From Paenibacillus brevis (GTDB lineage: Bacteria; Bacillota; Bacilli; Paenibacillales; Paenibacillaceae), in assembly GCF_018919145.1 (NCBI RefSeq), contig NZ_JAHLQJ010000016.1:1-64000 (forward strand): a stretch of DNA of 64,000 bases, written 5' to 3'. Both the position numbers and the translations under genes were made by a program. Shown in pieces: positions 7,984-17,035 of this stretch (its first letter is position 1; each line of letters starts with the position of its first letter). The notes below the pieces were generated by a model. The model worked only from the letters and a program-made list of their open reading frames with translations. It did no database searches and was not told where the DNA came from.

Positions 7984-9006
7984 TCAGATGCTCCATTTTT
8001 GAAAGCCCAGCTTTAATAGGGAAGCTTGTACTTCCTGATCCGCTTTGCTTTTGGAGGTCATGAATTCCACTTCGGATAATGCCGTCGGAAGCTTTTGCCG
8101 GATAAAAGAATCAAAATCGACAGCCGTTCTGGATATGCGCAGCTTACGCAGTGAGGGCAGTTGCTCTAATCCCGACAAACGAGTCAAACCTTTGCAATTC
8201 GAGATGGTGATCTCCTCCAACGCCTCCATCCGCCGATCGAAGCTAATTTCCCGTAACTGAGCTTGATCCTCGATGACCAGGCTTGTCAGCGCCCGGAAAT
8301 TCGTAATATTGCTCAGGTCATGAAAACCGCGGATCCTGCAAATCTCCAAGTGGTCGAATTCATTCTCTTCGATTTCCTGGATATGCTCTCTACCTCCAAG
8401 CAGAATACGAAGCTGCTTTAACTTCTTCAACCGGTTTACAAAATGTAACGGCAATTTGCTGATCGAATGCAGCGCGAGGTAATTCAAATCTTTCAGATTG
8501 CCTATCGCATCCAGGTTTTTCACCTTGCCCCCGACATGCAAATGTTCCAGTTGGGAGAACGCTTTGAAATACTCCAGGTTGAGCACCCTTTTATCAGAAA
8601 TAACCACCAAATCCTTTAAAGAACGCAGCGAGTCAAATCCCAAAATATCCGTGTTCTCTAACTCATATATACCCAGATGCAAACTGCATAAGTGTTCCAG
8701 TACGTCCAACGTTTCGGTGTGATGCGCCTGCACAAGACTATCGAGATGCAGCCTTTTGACATGGGGAATTCTCAGGAGCGTACGGCCGTCGAACGAGAGG
8801 GAATAATGGCCATAGAACCGCACTCCGAAGTTTTCATCCAAAAGCGCGCACAGCTCATCCACTTCCTCCAAAATGGAGCCATAGAAGTCCGGATGAGTGA
8901 ACTGGACAATGACTTGGTTTCCGTCGCGCAAATCTTGCTTGATCTGTACCCGGTCCACTGTGGCAGGATTATTGATCAGAATTCTTCTTTTCCATATCTT
9001 GCGCAT
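7984..9006 (-). CDS. leucine-rich-repeat protein
   Basis: A 340-residue LRR protein. Start ATG 9006 follows AAAGGAGG; an upstream in-frame ATG lacks a site. The first ~95 residues are a non-repeat cap. Residues about 95-320 hold repeats of the LxxLxLxxx type (VKRLHLDSLVQ, LEHLCSLHLGIYEL, LEHLHVGGKVKNLDAIGNL, LRKLRISRTAVDF). There is no export signal, so it is probably a cytoplasmic partner-binding protein. It is the first gene of the LRR pair. No toxin gene is visible nearby. Confidence 0.7.
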   Translation of the reverse strand: MRKIWKRRILINNPATVDRVQIKQDLRDGNQVIVQFTHPDFYGSILEEVDELCALLDENFGVRFYGHYSLSFDGRTLLRIPHVKRLHLDSLVQAHHTETLDVLEHLCSLHLGIYELENTDILGFDSLRSLKDLVVISDKRVLNLEYFKAFSQLEHLHVGGKVKNLDAIGNLKDLNYLALHSISKLPLHFVNRLKKLKQLRILLGGREHIQEIEENEFDHLEICRIRGFHDLSNITNFRALTSLVIEDQAQLREISFDRRMEALEEITISNCKGLTRLSGLEQLPSLRKLRISRTAVDFDSFIRQKLPTALSEVEFMTSKSKADQEVQASLLKLGFQKWSI

Positions 9007-9412
9007 TCGCAAACCTCCTTTTGTCTTACTCCGCCGCATCGGCAATCTCTACCGTCAGCGCCTTTGTCTCTTGGTTTCTTGAATTGGCTTGCCCTCTTCC
9101 TATAGTGGATATGGCAGAGCTTTTTCCGCTGTGATGTTGTCCGAATGCTAGGCTAGCTTGTACCACTTGTATCTTATTTCCATTATAGTGTTCGTTTGCC
9201 CTACGACCACCTCCTTTTTACCTGAATTCTGGAAGCAGATTTAGTTCATCATGGAAAAAGAGGGGGCCTCTCCGTCTTTTCAGGACTTTGAGACACCCTC
9301 TTTGGAACTACATACATGTAATTTGCTTACCTCAGAACCCTCTCACGCTCATGCATATGTCGATAATCGAATCCTCCAAGAGCCCAGGCTGTTACGGCTA
9401 TGGAGCATAGCA
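9007..9412. other. intergenic region upstream of the LRR operon
   Basis: No gene is seen. On the minus strand a TATAAT-like box (in CACTATAATGG, near 9192-9200) could start the LRR operon, but its -35 is poor. The terminator of the GntR operon is at 9257-9303. A plus-strand frame at 9251-9673 is the shadow of the GntR gene. Confidence 0.5.
9257..9303 (-). terminator. terminator of ABC/GntR operon
   Basis: Minus strand stem AAAGAGGG...CCCTCTTT, extended by G/C pairs inside, followed by TTCC. It lies about 110 nt after the GntR gene. Confidence 0.65.
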
Positions 9413-9778
9413 TTAATAATTCTTTCTCAGCAGCTCGATTACCTCATCCAGGGTAAGACCAAAGGATTTGTAGTAGGAGGTATCGATTTTCATTTGGCTC
9501 AAAACCATGTCGTTGCGGATTTGCAGTATCTCATCGGAAGTGAATTCGGCTACAAAACAGCCTTTACCCGTGACGGTATTGATCAGTCCGCTTCGTTCGA
9601 GTTCTTCCCAAGCTTTCTTTACGGTAATGACACTAACACGAAGCTCTTGGGCTGCCTGCCGAATCGGCGGTAAACAATAGCCGCCTTCGAGTTCCCCTTT
9701 CAGGATTTGGGCGCTAATCTGTTCGAAAAGCTGCTGATAAATCGGTTTTTCCGATGTATTCGAGATCGATACGTTCAT
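9413..9778 (-). CDS. GntR family (YtrA-type) regulator
   Basis: A 121-residue short GntR regulator. The winged HTH lies at residues about 12-75 (KPIYQQLFEQISAQILKGEL, LPPIRQAAQELRVSVITVKK, SGLINTVTGKGCFV), followed by a ~45-residue helical tail typical of the YtrA subfamily. These dimers repress adjacent ABC transporter operons. The start ATG is one base after the permease stop (TGAAATG). It is the last gene of the operon, whereas ytr-type operons usually place the regulator first. Its likely target is the dyad at 11312-11325. Confidence 0.88.
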   Translation of the reverse strand: MNVSISNTSEKPIYQQLFEQISAQILKGELEGGYCLPPIRQAAQELRVSVITVKKAWEELERSGLINTVTGKGCFVAEFTSDEILQIRNDMVLSQMKIDTSYYKSFGLTLDEVIELLRKNY

Positions 9779-9779
9779 T

Positions 9780-10436
9780 TCACAAAATCTCCACTTTGAG
9801 GAATCGCTTAACCGCAATCCGATAGGCGATCATGTTCAATGCAACAAAGATCATGATGCCCGCGGCAAGAATAGATATTTGAAGTCCTGTATTATGGACC
9901 CCGGAACCGATGAAAATATCGGATGCCATCGGACTGGAGATTGAGATCCATTGAGCAACTCCGGCAAACAGCATAGCGGCCGGAATGGATACAAGCGCTG
10001 CCCAACCGAAATTATACGCTGTCTTGTAGTACATGGGGATGAAGATCACGTTAAAGATCGCAAGCATGATCAAACACAGGCCCCAAAAACCCATGTACGG
10101 TCCGAAGAAATAAGGGGACGGATCCGGATATAAGTAAATATTGATCACACCAAAGATCATAGCCGCACCGACATGCAATAATTCCAGAATGATCATAACG
10201 ATCACCCTTGCTTTCACGATATCTTTTTTGGTGATGGGCATCATCGAGGTAAATAACAAATCTTTCTGTGCTCTAAATTGTCCGAACATAATAGGTACCG
10301 TGATCCAGCAAAAATAGAGAATGACCAGGAAATAGATCCAGCCTGGAATTAGCATTAAGGCGCCTAAAAGAACGGGGAGGATCAGAAAAAATGGACTGAT
10401 TGCTAATTTCAAATCCTTCATCACCAGGTTATACAT
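9780..10436 (-). CDS. ABC-2 type permease
   Basis: A 218-residue integral membrane protein with six predicted helices (ISPFFLILPVLLGALMLI; WIYFLVILYFCWITVPIMF; the VIVMIILELLHVGAAMIFGV region; LCLIMLAIFNVIFIPMY; AALVSIPAAMLFAGVAQ; the last at the C-terminus). It belongs to the ABC2_membrane_2/YtrC-like permeases and pairs with the ATPase gene, overlapping it by 8 nt. The substrate is unknown; antimicrobial peptide or cell-wall stress functions are common for such exporters. Confidence 0.85.
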   Translation of the reverse strand: MYNLVMKDLKLAISPFFLILPVLLGALMLIPGWIYFLVILYFCWITVPIMFGQFRAQKDLLFTSMMPITKKDIVKARVIVMIILELLHVGAAMIFGVINIYLYPDPSPYFFGPYMGFWGLCLIMLAIFNVIFIPMYYKTAYNFGWAALVSIPAAMLFAGVAQWISISSPMASDIFIGSGVHNTGLQISILAAGIMIFVALNMIAYRIAVKRFLKVEIL

Positions 10437-11283
10437 ACATATCCTCCTTTTTCGCGAAATAGATCATGATCTCCTCAAGGCTCGGCGTAGCTGCTCTAAT
10501 ATCGGATGAGGAATCAAAGTCTCCGGAAGGGATCAATCCGGTAAAACCGAATGAGTTCACTTTGTAGGAGATCATCTTATCTTTGACTTGGTTCAGCTGG
10601 CTTTCGCTGCCGCTCAGTAAGCGATAGGACTCCAAGAGTTCATTTTTCTCTGAACTGGCGACGATTTGCCCATTGTCAATAAAGGTAATAAAATCCGCGC
10701 ATTTTTCCAGGTCCGATGTAATGTGAGTAGAGAAAAGAATGCTGATTTCACCATCAATGACGAGCTCTTGAAAAATATCCAACAGGTCGTCTCTTGCCGC
10801 CGGATCGAGCCCGCTTGTCGGCTCATCAAGAATGAGGAGCTTCGCCCCATGCGATAAGGCAAGAGCCAGATTGTATTTTACTCTCATTCCTGCCGACAAT
10901 TCAGCTACTTTCTTGTTCTCATCCAATTTGAATCTTCTCAGATAGTTGTAATAGGTGTCAGTATCCCAGTTCTTGTAGAACTTCTTAATGACCTCGGTCA
11001 ATGTTCTTAACTTGCTGCGGGTGTAGAAATCAACGCCGCCAAAAGCGCATCCGATGTCCTGCTTCAATTCAGTTTCGTATTCGCCGATATCCTTGCCCAA
11101 AATACGCACTTCTCCGCTATCGATATGAATCATATTCAGGATCGATTTGATCGTGGTCGTCTTCCCTGCGCCATTGGCACCGATAAACCCCATAATATAG
11201 CCCTTTTCTAGTTGAAACGATATATCCTTTAACTGAAAATTCGGATATTTCTTATTCAAATTTCGAATGTCTATAGCGAGCAT
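10429..11283 (-). CDS. ABC transporter ATP-binding protein
   Basis: A 284-residue ABC ATPase. Start ATG 11283 follows AGAAGGAGGTATGAC. Walker A is GANGAGKTT (about 39-47). The signature is the variant LSAGMRVK (no LSGGQ), common in YtrB/BcrA-type exporters. Walker B is LLILDEPTSGLD and the H-loop is STHI. The C-terminal ~70 residues are an extension typical of the EcfA/BcrA-like exporters. First gene of the ATPase-permease-GntR operon. Confidence 0.92.
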   Translation of the reverse strand: MLAIDIRNLNKKYPNFQLKDISFQLEKGYIMGFIGANGAGKTTTIKSILNMIHIDSGEVRILGKDIGEYETELKQDIGCAFGGVDFYTRSKLRTLTEVIKKFYKNWDTDTYYNYLRRFKLDENKKVAELSAGMRVKYNLALALSHGAKLLILDEPTSGLDPAARDDLLDIFQELVIDGEISILFSTHITSDLEKCADFITFIDNGQIVASSEKNELLESYRLLSGSESQLNQVKDKMISYKVNSFGFTGLIPSGDFDSSSDIRAATPSLEEIMIYFAKKEDMYV

Positions 11284-11311
11284 GTCATACCTCCTTCTAA
11301 AACTGTGTATG

Positions 11312-11325
11312 TTGTGTATGCACAA
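11312..11325. promoter_or_regulatory. putative GntR operator upstream of ABC operon
   Basis: Inverted repeat TTGTG-TATG-CACAA lies 29 nt before the ATPase start. A partial copy TGTGTATG (11304-11311) lies next to it. Position and shape fit a site for the operon's own YtrA-type regulator; this is inference. Confidence 0.55.
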
Positions 11326-11489
11326 TATATCATGGAGAGCGGATGAAGTCAATTGCCCCTAATCCAATTCTGAACACGTTTCTGAATATCACGAAAAAAC
11401 CGCTGAAACACACTACTCCGTACCTATAGTCAGTGGAAAACGTTGAACATATATGGAGCTTAAGCGCTTTGCTCACTGAGGATTGAATT

Positions 11490-12566
11490 TTAAGCTTTAC
11501 GAACTTGCCTGATGATTTCAATATATTGCAGATCCCCATATCCAAGGGTCGGAAATACAGAAATGAGTTGTCTCACCAATTCCGTCTGGGAAAGATGGGC
11601 ATGGTCCTTAATATATTTCGTTACACTGTTATCTTCAGCCAGCATACTTAAATGCAATTCAATAGCTTGATACATGACCGGCAATAATTCTATCGATGGC
11701 TTCTGTTGATGCAGAAGCACTTCTTCATATACATTTAGATAACTGCCTAAAAAAAGCTCCGTTTGATTGACTTTAAATTCATCATCCCGAAAGCTATTTA
11801 AAAACACCTTCCCCTTATAGTTAGACTGCTCCAGATAAGCCAGTACGGTCAGAAGATTCATTTGGCAAAACACATCTTCTCCAAACCATAAAACGATGTA
11901 ATTATAGTGATTTTGAAATAAAGGTTCTAATGGCTTTATGACTATCTTCTTGTAGCTTTCTACTGAGCTTTGGTGCCCATCTGCACGAAGCTGAATAAAT
12001 CGATCATCGAATATGGGCTTTGAAGCCGGATGCACACACATGGCTTCATTGAATGGAACATAATCCGAGTTCCCCATGATTTTATTCGAATGAAATTCAT
12101 CGTACAGGCTCTGTCCATTTAAAATGTTTAAAACATCCGCATCAAATAACTCTGCCTTGCGACTTTGCAATTGGGTTACCTCTTCTTTGAAGTTCATGTT
12201 ATGTACATCTCCTTCTCGAATTAATATCAGCTTCGCATAAGATTGAACCGGTTTTTGATTGATTTGCAATTCGCCAGGGCTGACTCCAAATACGGATTTG
12301 AATGCCCTGCTATACGCTTCTTGCGAGGAATAACCATAATGAATCGCAATATCAATCACCTTCCGCCCGTTTGCTAAATCCTCTATCGACAAATAAAGCT
12401 TTCTAAGTAAAACATATCTGCGAATACTTATGCCTGTTGCTTGATGGAATTTAAAAGAACAATAATAAGGAGAATAACCTATATATTTTGCTAATGCATC
12501 TAGTGAAAATGTGCCTGTCAAATGTTCTTCGACCCATTCAATCATGGACTGTATATAATCATTCAT
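11490..12566 (-). CDS. AraC HTH protein with C-terminal DUF1835-like domain
   Basis: A 358-residue protein with an AraC double HTH at residues about 8-103 (LDALAKYIGYSPYYCSFKFH; VIDIAIHYGYSSQEAYSRAFK; VSPGELQINQ). The ~240 C-terminal residues are not a sugar-binding or GyrI-like domain. The segment NYIVLWFGEDVFCQMNLLTVL followed by KGKVFLNSF resembles DUF1835, where a W-GD-x(n)-L-x(2)-V pattern is typical. The ORF is complete and starts at ATG 12566. No operon partner. The effector is unknown; the fusion suggests a non-carbohydrate signal. Confidence 0.75.
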   Translation of the reverse strand: MNDYIQSMIEWVEEHLTGTFSLDALAKYIGYSPYYCSFKFHQATGISIRRYVLLRKLYLSIEDLANGRKVIDIAIHYGYSSQEAYSRAFKSVFGVSPGELQINQKPVQSYAKLILIREGDVHNMNFKEEVTQLQSRKAELFDADVLNILNGQSLYDEFHSNKIMGNSDYVPFNEAMCVHPASKPIFDDRFIQLRADGHQSSVESYKKIVIKPLEPLFQNHYNYIVLWFGEDVFCQMNLLTVLAYLEQSNYKGKVFLNSFRDDEFKVNQTELFLGSYLNVYEEVLLHQQKPSIELLPVMYQAIELHLSMLAEDNSVTKYIKDHAHLSQTELVRQLISVFPTLGYGDLQYIEIIRQVRKA

Positions 12567-12611
12567 TTACACCACTCCTACTTACATTATAGATAGGAAT
12601 ATCTACATTCG

Positions 12612-12702
12612 TTTGATAGTTGTTGTGATTCCCTTATTCTATAATCATAAACAACAGAACCACCTAAAGCGTTATGAATTCAACGTTCTAGATGGTCTCA
12701 TT
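12612..12702. repeat. dispersed hairpin repeat, copy 1
   Basis: TTTGATAGTTGTTGTGAT, then AAACAACAG, then a long imperfect hairpin (CACCTAAAGCGTT / AACGTTCTAGATGG around GAATTC). A second copy with the same order is at 41054-41137. It sits just upstream of the start of the AraC/DUF1835-like gene. Confidence 0.75.
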
Positions 12703-12731
12703 TTTTAAAATGTGCTGATATTATCCCCATC

Positions 12732-12760
12732 AAAAAGAACAGCCTGCGGCTGTCCTCTTT
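12732..12760 (-). terminator. terminator of GFPGFPGG gene
   Basis: Minus strand AAGAGGACAGCC-GCA-GGCTGTTCTT followed by TTTGATGG. It lies about 12 nt after the gene stop. Confidence 0.75.
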
Positions 12761-12771
12761 GGCTGTCTGTC

Positions 12772-13131
12772 TTAGAAGCATGTGAACGAGCTAATCCGAT
12801 TCAGATCAATGCCGAAGTACCCCCAGAAGAACCCGAACCATCTGAACCCTGCAACGGAATTAGGTCCGATGAATACCGGGAAGAACCAGAATTGCTCGCC
12901 ATTGTTCAGCCAAATGTATGTGTTGCGGAACAGGCAGCCTCTGATCGCACCGGGGTCGACGGCAAATGCAGTAGCCGACATTTGCGGCACGAATTGCGGA
13001 GGAGGAGCCGTCGGCGCTTGAACGCCTCCCGGTGCACCCCCAGGAAATCCCCCTGGCCCGCCCGGTCCGCCAGGTCCGCCCGGGAATCCTGGAAATCCTC
13101 CGCCGGTTCCCGGCGCTGGAAAAAATCCCAT
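12772..13131 (-). CDS. collagen-like GFPGFPGG N-terminus protein
   Basis: A 119-residue protein. Residues about 8-45 are Gly/Pro/Phe-rich (GGFPGFPGGPGGPGGPGGFP), followed by PPPQFVPQ. The conserved C-terminal ~65 residues contain AVDPGAIRGCLFRNTYIWLN and end VAGFRWFGFFWGYFGIDLNR and SSFTCF. I recognise this as a recurrent Bacillales family, often mislabelled a transporter; it has no membrane helices. A spore or cell-surface role is plausible from the collagen-like tract but unproven. Start ATG 13131 follows AAAGGAG. Confidence 0.75.
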   Translation of the reverse strand: MGFFPAPGTGGGFPGFPGGPGGPGGPGGFPGGAPGGVQAPTAPPPQFVPQMSATAFAVDPGAIRGCLFRNTYIWLNNGEQFWFFPVFIGPNSVAGFRWFGFFWGYFGIDLNRISSFTCF

Positions 13132-13224
13132 ATGTGATCGCTCCTTTCAATGAATAGGCATAATCATCATATGCATCCGTGGAAAGTGAGTGACGCTATG
13201 TGCTGGTTTCTCAAGCTGTTTATT

Positions 13225-13461
13225 TCAGGTCCAAGCCCAAAAAAATCCGTCGCGGTCCCAAGCAATTCTGCCTCCGTGGAGCTTGCGAAAAGCCTTCTTC
13301 ACCTCTTTGGACAGCGAGGCATTTCCAATCTCATTCACGAATACGAATTGTTCGCCGAAACGAGTCTTCACATAATCAATCGCATCGGTCTGGTATAGCG
13401 ACCCTCTGAACCTGATTTCCTTGACCATCCATTCTGCTACTTCCTGAGCAGTTACTTCCAT
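13225..13461 (-). CDS. DUF6953-like small protein
   Basis: A 78-residue soluble protein starting at ATG 13461 behind GAGAGGAG. It runs EVTAQEVAEWMVKEIRFRGS, then LYQTDAIDYVKTRFGEQFVF, then LSKEVKKAFRKLHGG and WDRDGFFWAW. The pattern matches the small helical DUF6953 family, probably a DNA-binding-like winged-helix fold, of unknown function. It precedes the collagen-like gene on the same strand with a 93-nt gap. Confidence 0.75.
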   Translation of the reverse strand: MEVTAQEVAEWMVKEIRFRGSLYQTDAIDYVKTRFGEQFVFVNEIGNASLSKEVKKAFRKLHGGRIAWDRDGFFWAWT

Positions 13462-13580
13462 AAATGTTGCTCCTCTCTGCTCGCTTACTCATAAATTGCT
13501 CTATCAGTATAGCAACAATACCCAGATCTGTATTCCTCCATTTCCAAGGGATTTCGGTATATCCAGCAAAAGACGGATAG

Positions 13581-14584
<1,004 letters not shown>

Positions 14585-14628
14585 TCATCACCCTTTCATT
14601 TAATGTATAGAGATTTTGATCAGTTATT

Positions 14629-14674
14629 TAACTAACCGGTTAGTCAAATATAAATCTTTCTAACCGATTAGTCA
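14629..14674. promoter_or_regulatory. two TetR-type operators between AKR and TetR genes
   Basis: The perfect palindrome ACTAACCGGTTAGT (14631-14644) extends to TTAACTAACCGGTTAGTCAA. A second, slightly degenerate copy CTAACCGATTAGTCAA lies at about 14660-14675. Such ACTAACCGGTTAGT sites are typical of TetR repressors and cover both divergent promoters. Confidence 0.85.
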
Positions 14675-14731
14675 AATGATATACTATTCTGGAATAAGCT
14701 TACCCCCAATTTAAAAGAAGGATGATTAAAC

Positions 14732-15295
14732 ATGCGAAATGCCGATACGACGCGGCAATCAATTTTGAACGCCGCTCTCGAAGAGTTCTCCGCCTTTGGC
14801 ATTGCCGGAGCACGGGTCGAGCGCATCGCCAAAAATGCGGGTTTTAATAAAAATCTAATCTATGTCTATTTTGAGAATAAAGAAACACTCTTCACAACGG
14901 TTTTGCAAAAATACCTAGACCGTGCCTTTGATGCTATTTCGTTCACACCGGACGACCTCCCGGACTATGCCGTACGGGTGTTTGATTTTGCCATGGAGAA
15001 TCCCCACCTCATTCGGCTGTTGATGTGGTCGGATCTGGAGGATAAGTCATTCAATCGCCCGGAACGAAGCGCGATCCATGAACAAAAGCTGCAAGAAATT
15101 CGCGATGCGCAGAGCGCGGGACGCGTGGGATCGGCTTTCCCACCGCACATTCTTCTCACGTCCATCATGACGCTCGCAACCGCCTGGACGGAGAAAAATC
15201 CTTTTGGTCCGACGCAAAACCCCGAGGTTACGAAGAACCTGGAGGAGATCAGGGCCTCCGTTGCCAAAACCGTTAAATTGATGGTTCACGCTTAG
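14732..15295 (+). CDS. TetR family repressor
   Basis: A 187-residue TetR repressor. The HTH is at residues about 8-52 (RQSILNAALEEFSAFGIAGA, RVERIAKNAGFNKNLIYVYF, NKETLF). The C-terminal ligand domain is TetR_C-like (FAMENPHLIRLLMWSDLE). It is divergent from the aldo/keto reductase and probably represses both genes via 14629-14674, with an electrophile or quinone-like ligand as a guess. A MORN-like gene follows 31 nt downstream. Confidence 0.92.
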   Translation: MRNADTTRQSILNAALEEFSAFGIAGARVERIAKNAGFNKNLIYVYFENKETLFTTVLQKYLDRAFDAISFTPDDLPDYAVRVFDFAMENPHLIRLLMWSDLEDKSFNRPERSAIHEQKLQEIRDAQSAGRVGSAFPPHILLTSIMTLATAWTEKNPFGPTQNPEVTKNLEEIRASVAKTVKLMVHA

Positions 15296-15326
15296 TATCT
15301 ATACCATTAACGGGGAGGGAAAAGAA

Positions 15327-15608
15327 ATGGATGATGAAAAATGCGACTTGATCCAATCGAACGGTATCCGAGATAAGAAAATGGAAATCATAGACGGTTG
15401 GACCATCAAGTATCACGCAAACGGAAAAACCATGTGGTCAAAAGGGAAAATGTCGGGAGAAACTCCTGATGGCTACTGGGAATGGTACCGCCCGGATGGA
15501 ACCCTAAAGCGTTCCGGGCATTTCGATAAGGGCGAGCCTGTCGGGGAGTGGATTACCTATGACAACAAAGGAAAGAAATACAAAACCACAAACCGCGGTG
15601 AAAAATAA
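15327..15608 (+). CDS. MORN/YwqK-like repeat protein
   Basis: A 93-residue protein preceded by GGGGAGGG. Three successive YwqK/MORN-like repeats are seen: IKYHANGKTMWSKGKM, WEWYRPDGTLKRSGHF and GEWITYDNKGKKYKT. In Bacillus the YwqK family sits with YeeF/LXG toxins as an accessory or antitoxin, but no toxin lies here, so the role is open. It may be cotranscribed with the TetR gene. Confidence 0.75.
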   Translation: MDDEKCDLIQSNGIRDKKMEIIDGWTIKYHANGKTMWSKGKMSGETPDGYWEWYRPDGTLKRSGHFDKGEPVGEWITYDNKGKKYKTTNRGEK

Positions 15609-15742
15609 TATAACAAAAAGCTTGCCAACAAGCGATACTCATTCCCGCACCCGCCTGGTTTTTCATTGCAAATTTGTTTATTGAACCGTATCGGCTTGCC
15701 CTGCAGTGATGGTCGACACTGGCTTCCTAAGCAATGCGGAAA

Positions 15743-15770
15743 ACCGCGCCCTCTAACAAATAGGCGCGGT
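15743..15770 (-). terminator. terminator after Gfo/Idh gene
   Basis: Minus strand ACCGCGCC...GGCGCGGT followed by TTTTCC, about 55 nt after the stop at 15826. The rest of 15609-15742 holds nothing recognisable. Confidence 0.7.
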
Positions 15771-15825
15771 CAATAAGCGATTGCAGAAGTCTTGTATTAT
15801 GACCTCAGCTTGTCGTATGTCTACA

Positions 15826-16836
15826 TTACAGACTAATCCAGGCTCCTCCAGCCTCGGCCGATTGCTTTTCCCCTTCCACCAGCGCTACCGAATCAGCCGC
15901 ACTCTCCGGCGTACAAATCACGATGTCTGCATGGTTCTCAATAGCTCCAATGAAATGCTTCAGCTCCCGGTAATATCCGTCTTCCGCAAGCAGCTCCGCC
16001 TTGAAGCCCGGCTGATCGTTAGGATTAACCGTTACCGTGCCGCCGTCGAATACGATATTGCCCCGTTCGAAGTTAACCCGGTAGCCCATGTAAAATCCAT
16101 GATCCCCTTCCAGCGTCCAGTCCACCTGCGAGTTAATTACCTTGCCGTCCGGATAGGCATAATGCGTGGAAGCAATGTCATAGCCGCTGCCCGGAATCAC
16201 GTTGCGGCCGATGGTAGATACCTTCTCAGGTGTTCCGAACAGCCACTGAATCATATCGGAATCATGGATATGCATATCCAGCAAGGCGCCGCCGCTTAAG
16301 CTTTCGTCCAGGAACCAGTTCTTCGGCGCCTCCGAGCCGCGATAGAAATAGCCAGCTGTCACCTTGCCAAAGCGTTCCTCCTCAATCGTTGCTTTCAAAT
16401 ATTCATAGCCCGGCCAGAAACGCAGACATTGTCCGATCATCAGCTTTCTGTCATGCTTGCGGGCCGTTTCGGCCATCTTGCGCGCATCGGCGGAATGACG
16501 GGCCATCGGCTTCTCGCAGAACACATGGTAGCCGCGCTCCAGCAAGGAACACGCCATCTCCGCATGGATATAGGTCGGAACAGCAAGGTCGATCATATCC
16601 AGTTCCTCTGCTGCAACCATCTTCTCGATGTCATCATATAACCGGTAGGCGGACAGATCATACACCTCCTGGCCCGTGGACATATTCCCGCCCGCTTTGC
16701 TGTCCTTCAATTCGTCAATAATCAAGTCACAGATAGCCACCAGTTCAATCTGCTGTCCTTCATTCATCAGCCGTACATAATTATCGAAATGCATACGGCC
16801 CATAAAGCCGAAGCCAACCAATCCAATCTTCAACAT
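15826..16836 (-). CDS. Gfo/Idh/MocA family oxidoreductase
   Basis: A 336-residue NAD(P)-dependent sugar or inositol oxidoreductase. The Rossmann motif GLVGFGFMGRMH is at residues 5-16, the conserved EKP is in VFCEKPMARH, and the C-terminal domain begins at GQCLRFWPGYEYLK with a GGALLDMHIHDSDM catalytic segment (Asp/His). These enzymes oxidise or reduce C1-C3 positions of sugars or inositols. It is the third gene after the CBM9-like and isomerase genes, but separated from the isomerase by a 167-bp palindromic element. Confidence 0.92.
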   Translation of the reverse strand: MLKIGLVGFGFMGRMHFDNYVRLMNEGQQIELVAICDLIIDELKDSKAGGNMSTGQEVYDLSAYRLYDDIEKMVAAEELDMIDLAVPTYIHAEMACSLLERGYHVFCEKPMARHSADARKMAETARKHDRKLMIGQCLRFWPGYEYLKATIEEERFGKVTAGYFYRGSEAPKNWFLDESLSGGALLDMHIHDSDMIQWLFGTPEKVSTIGRNVIPGSGYDIASTHYAYPDGKVINSQVDWTLEGDHGFYMGYRVNFERGNIVFDGGTVTVNPNDQPGFKAELLAEDGYYRELKHFIGAIENHADIVICTPESAADSVALVEGEKQSAEAGGAWISL

Positions 16837-16868
16837 ATTGCTTCCTCCTTGAAATAAAAATAGTGAGT

Positions 16869-17035
16869 GTTCAAAAAATCAGGTTTTCAGCACCGAGAAG
16901 CTTGGATGAAGCCAGGGACTGAGTAGCGGAGCGTAGACAGATCTACGTGAGCAACGGAAGTCCCGGTTGAATTCAAGATTCGACGCCGAATTTGCTTCCT
17001 GAGCCACTTCGTGATCAAAAGATGACTTTTTGAAC
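16869..17035. repeat. palindromic element A (MITE- or REP-like)
   Basis: The ends are inverted repeats: GTTCAAAAAATCA on one side and TGACTTTTTGAAC on the other, with further partial complementarity (TTTT.A.CAC.GA). An inner hairpin CGTAGA-TCTG-TCTACG sits in the middle. One end touches the stop codon of the isomerase gene. The text resembles a repeat I remember as dispersed in Paenibacillus genomes; I cannot verify that here. Confidence 0.7.

Noticed and set aside
9251..9673. 140-codon plus-strand frame
   Set aside because: It is the antisense of the GntR gene and its terminator.
11330..11545. 71-codon minus-strand frame
   Set aside because: It overlaps the AraC/DUF1835-like gene's 3' end in another frame and lacks a ribosome site.
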